From Sipunculus nudus (Eukaryota; Annelida; Sipuncula; Golfingiida; Sipunculidae), in assembly GCA_026874595.1 (NCBI GenBank), contig CM049306.1:99933642-99997641 (forward strand): a stretch of 64,000 nt of DNA, given 5' to 3'. Of the stretch, positions 59,821 through 64,000 are shown piece by piece (the first letter of the stretch is position 1; every line of letters begins with the position of its first letter). The position numbers were made by a program, and so were the translations under genes. The notes beneath the pieces were generated by a model. That model did not search any database. It worked only from the letters and a program-made list of their open reading frames with translations, and had not been told where the DNA came from.

Positions 59821-60955
59821 CGTTAGACGAGAAACACGGCCAGCACAGGCGGTACTCTTTCATCCCTGCGCCTTTTCAACCCGTGGGACTTGCATCGATG
59901 ACCGCCTAATCCTGTTCGCACCATTTTCTTTTATATCTGAGAACGTGCCCTTTTGTGCTATTTTGTAATTCCCCTCCTCTGTACTGACAGAAAAGCCGCA
60001 TTTTCGTAAAGTCAAGCCGGAATCAATACATTAACCTAAAAGGGGAAAAACAATTTCGCCTTTTTTACTCGTATGGGGTTTTTGACAACCGTATTTCGCT
60101 TGATTCATATGGCGCTGACCTCTGGCAACAGATCTCATGTTTTCGACTACCATATCGGTCCCCAAAAACGTCGTGAGTCCAGGAAAGAATGATCTACAGA
60201 GAGATTCCAGTCTCCGCACGGCCGACCCGGAAGGGAGACTGTCGTCTGCTCTCCTGGTTAAAGACAATAACCAAATTCTCCAGAGAACCTCACGTGTTAG
60301 GTCGATGTGTGGAAATCAGACAGTTTGCAGTACATGTGTTCTTCATTTATCGCATCAATGTATTGCCAATGAAACACTAGGCTATCCCACAATGCATTGC
60401 GAATGCAACACGTTACAATGAATGCGACATTATATTTTCCTCAATGGCGTCATAAAATTTCATTGCGTCCATTTAATTGACCTGAATTGACGGAATGGAT
60501 GTGCTAATTGGGATACCATTTTTGCACACTTAAATCTCCTTTACAAAAAAAAACTGCTTTTGTAATCGTTAGTGTTCAGTTTTGAAAGCAGCTGTCGAAC
60601 AATTCAAAATATTCGAGTAACCTGCCAAATTGCATCCATTTTTGACTTAACATTAGCTATTTGATTTAAATTATTTGATTGTACTGTTATAAGATTATTA
60701 ACGGCTTGCCATCATCGATAGTTTATGTTTGGCTTTCTGTTGGGGGTAATCATTGTATTTTATTAAATTATTAATCATAACAACCAAAGGCAACATGACA
60801 TGATGAACAGAAATATCTTGATCCGGAGAATACGTCAATATTTAAACAACTTCTGCTCGACTCATACGTCTCCTCTTATAAATGTGATCGAAACATATCA
60901 GTAAACAAACAGTCTTCCTGTTCTAGATACCTCGTGCACAGTCTTTGGGAAGAAT
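59821..60955. other. Gene-free stretch with CpG-retaining part
   Basis: 60030-60300 is CpG-richer and open on both strands (63-94 codons) without a family motif. The rest is AT-rich. Confidence 0.35.
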
Positions 60956-61559
60956 ACTTGACTCAGCGGCGTACCTAGCCTCATTGCCGCCCGGGGCGGT
61001 CTTAGGAATTGCCGCCCCTCTAACAAAACATTATATATTTATATATATATATACAAAACTGGATAACATATTGAAACACATCATGTCAAATATCCTTGTT
61101 ACATGTTTGTATTTGACAGCAACGCAATTATATTGATGGATTCACTGGCAGGGAATTTTTCCTCCACATATTAAAGAGCAAACATCTCTAAGCTAATGTA
61201 AATCAACAGATCGCTCGAAGTTCAAACAAGTATATTTCTTTATAAAGTGAACAAAAAGGAATAAAACGAATATATTGTAATCAAAACAGATTAAACTGCA
61301 GGATACACATATAATGTGATCTTTCATCATTCATGTAAACACAATTCATGATTACTTTATACTCAACTTGGGGAAAAAAACTATTTGGTGTTATTCCATT
61401 CTCAACGCATACAAATACCTTGTCACATCTATAATTCCACCTCTTGTTATCGCATATGACAGCAGGTACCCCTAATAGAGCTATTGAGATATGCATGGTA
61501 CTGCTGATTGCAAGGCACTTTATAGTCTTTACTAAAAACGCGTAATTTCATGAGTTAGG

Positions 61560-61561
<2 letters not shown>

Positions 61562-61615
<54 letters not shown>
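61562..61615. repeat. (TA)n microsatellite
   Basis: 54 bp of alternating AT inside the hAT-like element. Confidence 0.97.
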
Positions 61616-61617
<2 letters not shown>

Positions 61618-62649
61618 CAGGGAATGTTTAATATTTTCACTTAAAAAATCAAATGTTTGGAAAAACTAATTGGGTTAAATAAAATTTCCTCAAAGTTAAA
61701 AACATACCTTAATTCAAGGCTACATCAAAATCATTTTAGAATTAAAGTGATTATGCACACTTGAGGTTCTTTTTATGAAATTATGACTATTTGTTATCCA
61801 ATAAAGTATTTAAATAAATTTCAAGTAATTATATCATTTAAATACATATTATATTTTAATTTAAAATAATAAGTCAAAATATACGACAACTGTCTGTAGG
61901 TAGTGGATCATTAAACTGCTAATAACAGTATTAACAGTACAGGTAAATATATCTTAAATTTAAGTTTTAAACTCTAAAAATAAAACTGATGCTTGATACG
62001 TATATTGAACATGTGGCTAAGCGGCCAGGGGAATTCATCCCGTCGGATAGTTATAATAGAATTATATCTTAAAGTTAAAATAATTCCTACTTAGGTCTGG
62101 GTGTTAATTTTGTTTATTCACGTTACATAAAAGATCATGCAGGTCATGTTGGGTAATCAAAAGACAGGCATTTAGGTAGTACTCATTATATACATGATAG
62201 TGTTAACGTCTGCATTTTAACGAGACTGGTGTGAGAGTAGGGAGAATCATTGAAAAAGGGCACTTCAGGTTGTTTCAGACCGTTTAAATATCATGGAATT
62301 TCGGAAATTCTAGGGTTCAAGAATGGAAATTCTTTACACTTTCAAAGGAAAGAGCAACAAAATTCGTCAAAATATTGTTCGCACAATGTGGACGACAGAC
62401 ACCCCACCCCCACCACAGGGGGCCGTTTTTCTTCTGGCAGGGTTTGTCCCTGGTGATTACCAGCTGCTGCTAGGGATTTCTGTAAACGACGACCGCCCTG
62501 AAATGCTGGCCTTTGCATGATTGGTCAGTTTATTGATGGCGTTCCGACATTGCAAGACCACAGATATAACAAAGAATAACTACAGATATGTTCTTTTTTT
62601 GCGTATATCTTGCCTCTATAGAGACCTTCCAGAAATAATTTGGTTGGTT

Positions 62650-63370
62650 CCAGATGTACTTTTTGAGGAACTCCTTATGCCACTGATTATGTACTAAATC
62701 CCAGAAATGCCGCCCCCTAAAATTTACAAATCGTTTTCTGCTCATTTTGTAGGTTCCAGTAGCCAATTTATAATCTCTAAAATACTTGAAATGGGACAAA
62801 AAAGCCAAATTTTATTTTTTTTAGAAATTCCTTATGCCACTCATACTAAATCACCGAAATGCCCCCCCCCCCCCCCAACACATTAAATGTACAAATCGTT
62901 CGCTGATCATTTTGTAGGTTCCACTGCCTAGTTTATAATCTCTAAAATACTTGAAATGGGACAAAAAGGCCAAATTTGTACTTTTTGAGGAACTCCTTTT
63001 GCCACTGATTATGTACTAAATCCCAGAAATGCCGCCCCCTTAAATGTACAAATCGTTCGCTGATCATTTTGTAGGTTCCACTGCCCAGTTTATAATCTCT
63101 AAAATACTTGAAATGGGACAAAAAAGCCAAATTTGTATTTTTTGAGAAATTCCTTATGCCACTCATGATACTAATTCACCGAAATTCCCCCCCCCCCCCC
63201 CTTTATGTGCGAATTGTTCGCTAATCATTTGGTATGTTCCACTGCCCAGTTTATAATTCCTGAAATACTTGAAATTGGACAAAATAAGCCAAATTTGTAG
63301 TTTTTGAGCAACTCCTTATGCCACTCATTATACTTATTCCCCGAAATGCCGCCCCCCAAAATGTGCCGCC
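62650..63370 (+). repeat. ~160 bp tandem array inside the hAT-like element, about 4.5 copies
   Basis: TTTTTGAGGAACTCCTTATG or a variant recurs near 62660, 62820, 62982, 63140 and 63301. Each unit has GCCACTGATTATGTACTAAA, GAAATGCCGCCCCC, ACAAATCGTTCGCTGATCAT, TTTGTAGGTTCCACTGCCC and ATACTTGAAATGGGACAAAA. The C run differs between copies (5 to ~15). Confidence 0.9.
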
Positions 63371-63435
63371 CGGGGCGGACCGCCCCTGCCGCCCCCCCCC
63401 CCCCCTCCCCCCTTAGGTACGCCACTGACTTGAAC

Positions 63436-64000
63436 ATTTGAATCCAGCGGAACACGTTACACCGATGACAAAATCCGCATGGACAACAGCCCACACACCC
63501 CTTTTTGAATATTGTTACGGAGCCTAATATCAACAGATCACGTAGTCGTCACGAACATAAATTTGGTTAGGAGATAAAAAAATCAGATCCTGTTACACTA
63601 GGCAGCGTGAAATGTCTGGGAGAATAAATAAAGAAGTCAGTGTTTTTTTGTTAACAAATAATTATAATTTATTTTTAAAACAACCCTAACATTACAATAC
63701 ACTAAATCAATACAATTTCACAGTATAACAACAGTACAACAGCAAATCAATACAATATCACAGTATAATAAATAATATGTACAGTACCTGGATACCACCG
63801 CTGTCACAGGGACAACAAGTCCTTTAAAATGTATAATCCAGATGAACAGTTCACATAAATCTTCTCAGAGAATAATAGTCCAGTTCAGTCACAAAATCAA
63901 TCTATTGTAATCCAAAAGTGAAGTTCTTGTAATTATCCCGAAAGCAAACTGGAGACAGACCGCACTAAATCTGCATAGAGTTCGTAGAATCCCTGACACT
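63436..64000. other. Gene-free sequence to window end
   Basis: A ~45 bp duplication with AAATCAATACAAT(T/A)TCACAG and TATAA (63704-63770). No gene was recognised. Confidence 0.45.

Larger units (their letters stand above)
60964..63427. mobile_element. 2464 bp non-autonomous hAT-like element
   Basis: It starts CAGCGGCGTACCTAG and ends TTAGGTACGCCACTG, an inverted pair with one mismatch over the first 14 bases. The flanks ACTTGACT (60956-60963) and ACTTGAAC (63428-63435) match at 6 of 8, as expected for an 8 bp hAT target duplication with later changes. CAG-GGCG termini are typical of hAT. GCCGCCCGGGGCGG blocks lie near both ends. The interior has a (TA)n and a tandem array but no transposase. 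Confidence 0.85.

Overview
The window is nuclear DNA from an animal, most likely a marine lophotrochozoan and probably a mollusc (perhaps a bivalve). The reasons are: one spliced gene with GT-AG introns; at least 15 long (TA)n tracts; G or C runs of 10-18 bases inside repeats; a tRNA-derived SINE whose core resembles the MetaSINE type known from bivalves; CR1/L2-like LINE remnants; and many 100-350 bp tandem repeats of a kind common in molluscan genomes. There are no bacterial operons, no CRISPR array and no intact virus. The phylum is an inference and was not tested.

One protein-coding gene can be fully read. It is YKT6, an R-SNARE, on the minus strand from 42897 to 42422-minus-10 kb, ending at 32422. 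Eight coding exons join in frame to 594 nt, or 197 residues plus stop. All splice junctions fit GT-AG. The protein keeps the longin domain, the R-SNARE core with its zero-layer arginine, and a C-terminal Cys-Cys prenylation tail, here CCVIL.

Layout. 1-28.5 kb is a gene-free stretch with tandem repeats, MITE-like elements, a large foldback structure (24.6-26.9 kb) and several CpG-retaining blocks that could be regulatory. 28.5-32.4 kb is mostly unique sequence downstream of YKT6. 32.4-42.9 kb is YKT6; its introns hold a ~278 bp and a ~326 bp tandem pair (intron 7), a ~600 bp hairpin-ended repeat (intron 6), a ~145 bp tandem array and a perfect (TA)n hairpin (intron 4), a SINE (intron 3) and a minisatellite touching an acceptor (intron 1). 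43-46.7 kb holds a LINE 3' end and another ~278 bp tandem array. 46.7-54 kb holds a tRNA-like SINE, a LINE relic with a YADD motif, and a pair of direct repeats around an orphan ORF. 55.2-57.2 kb is a 2.0 kb element with long inverted ends made of palindromes and a 6 bp target duplication; it contains a second LINE fragment. 61.0-63.4 kb is a 2.46 kb hAT-like non-autonomous element.

The most interesting pattern is a shared design among different repeat families. Their bodies carry the same kind of 40-base phrase, followed by ACGGACGG-type tracts. Several end in ATAG-hairpin-CTAA, where the stem sequence differs between families but the pairing is kept. That looks like structural constraint on the 3' end of a mobile element.
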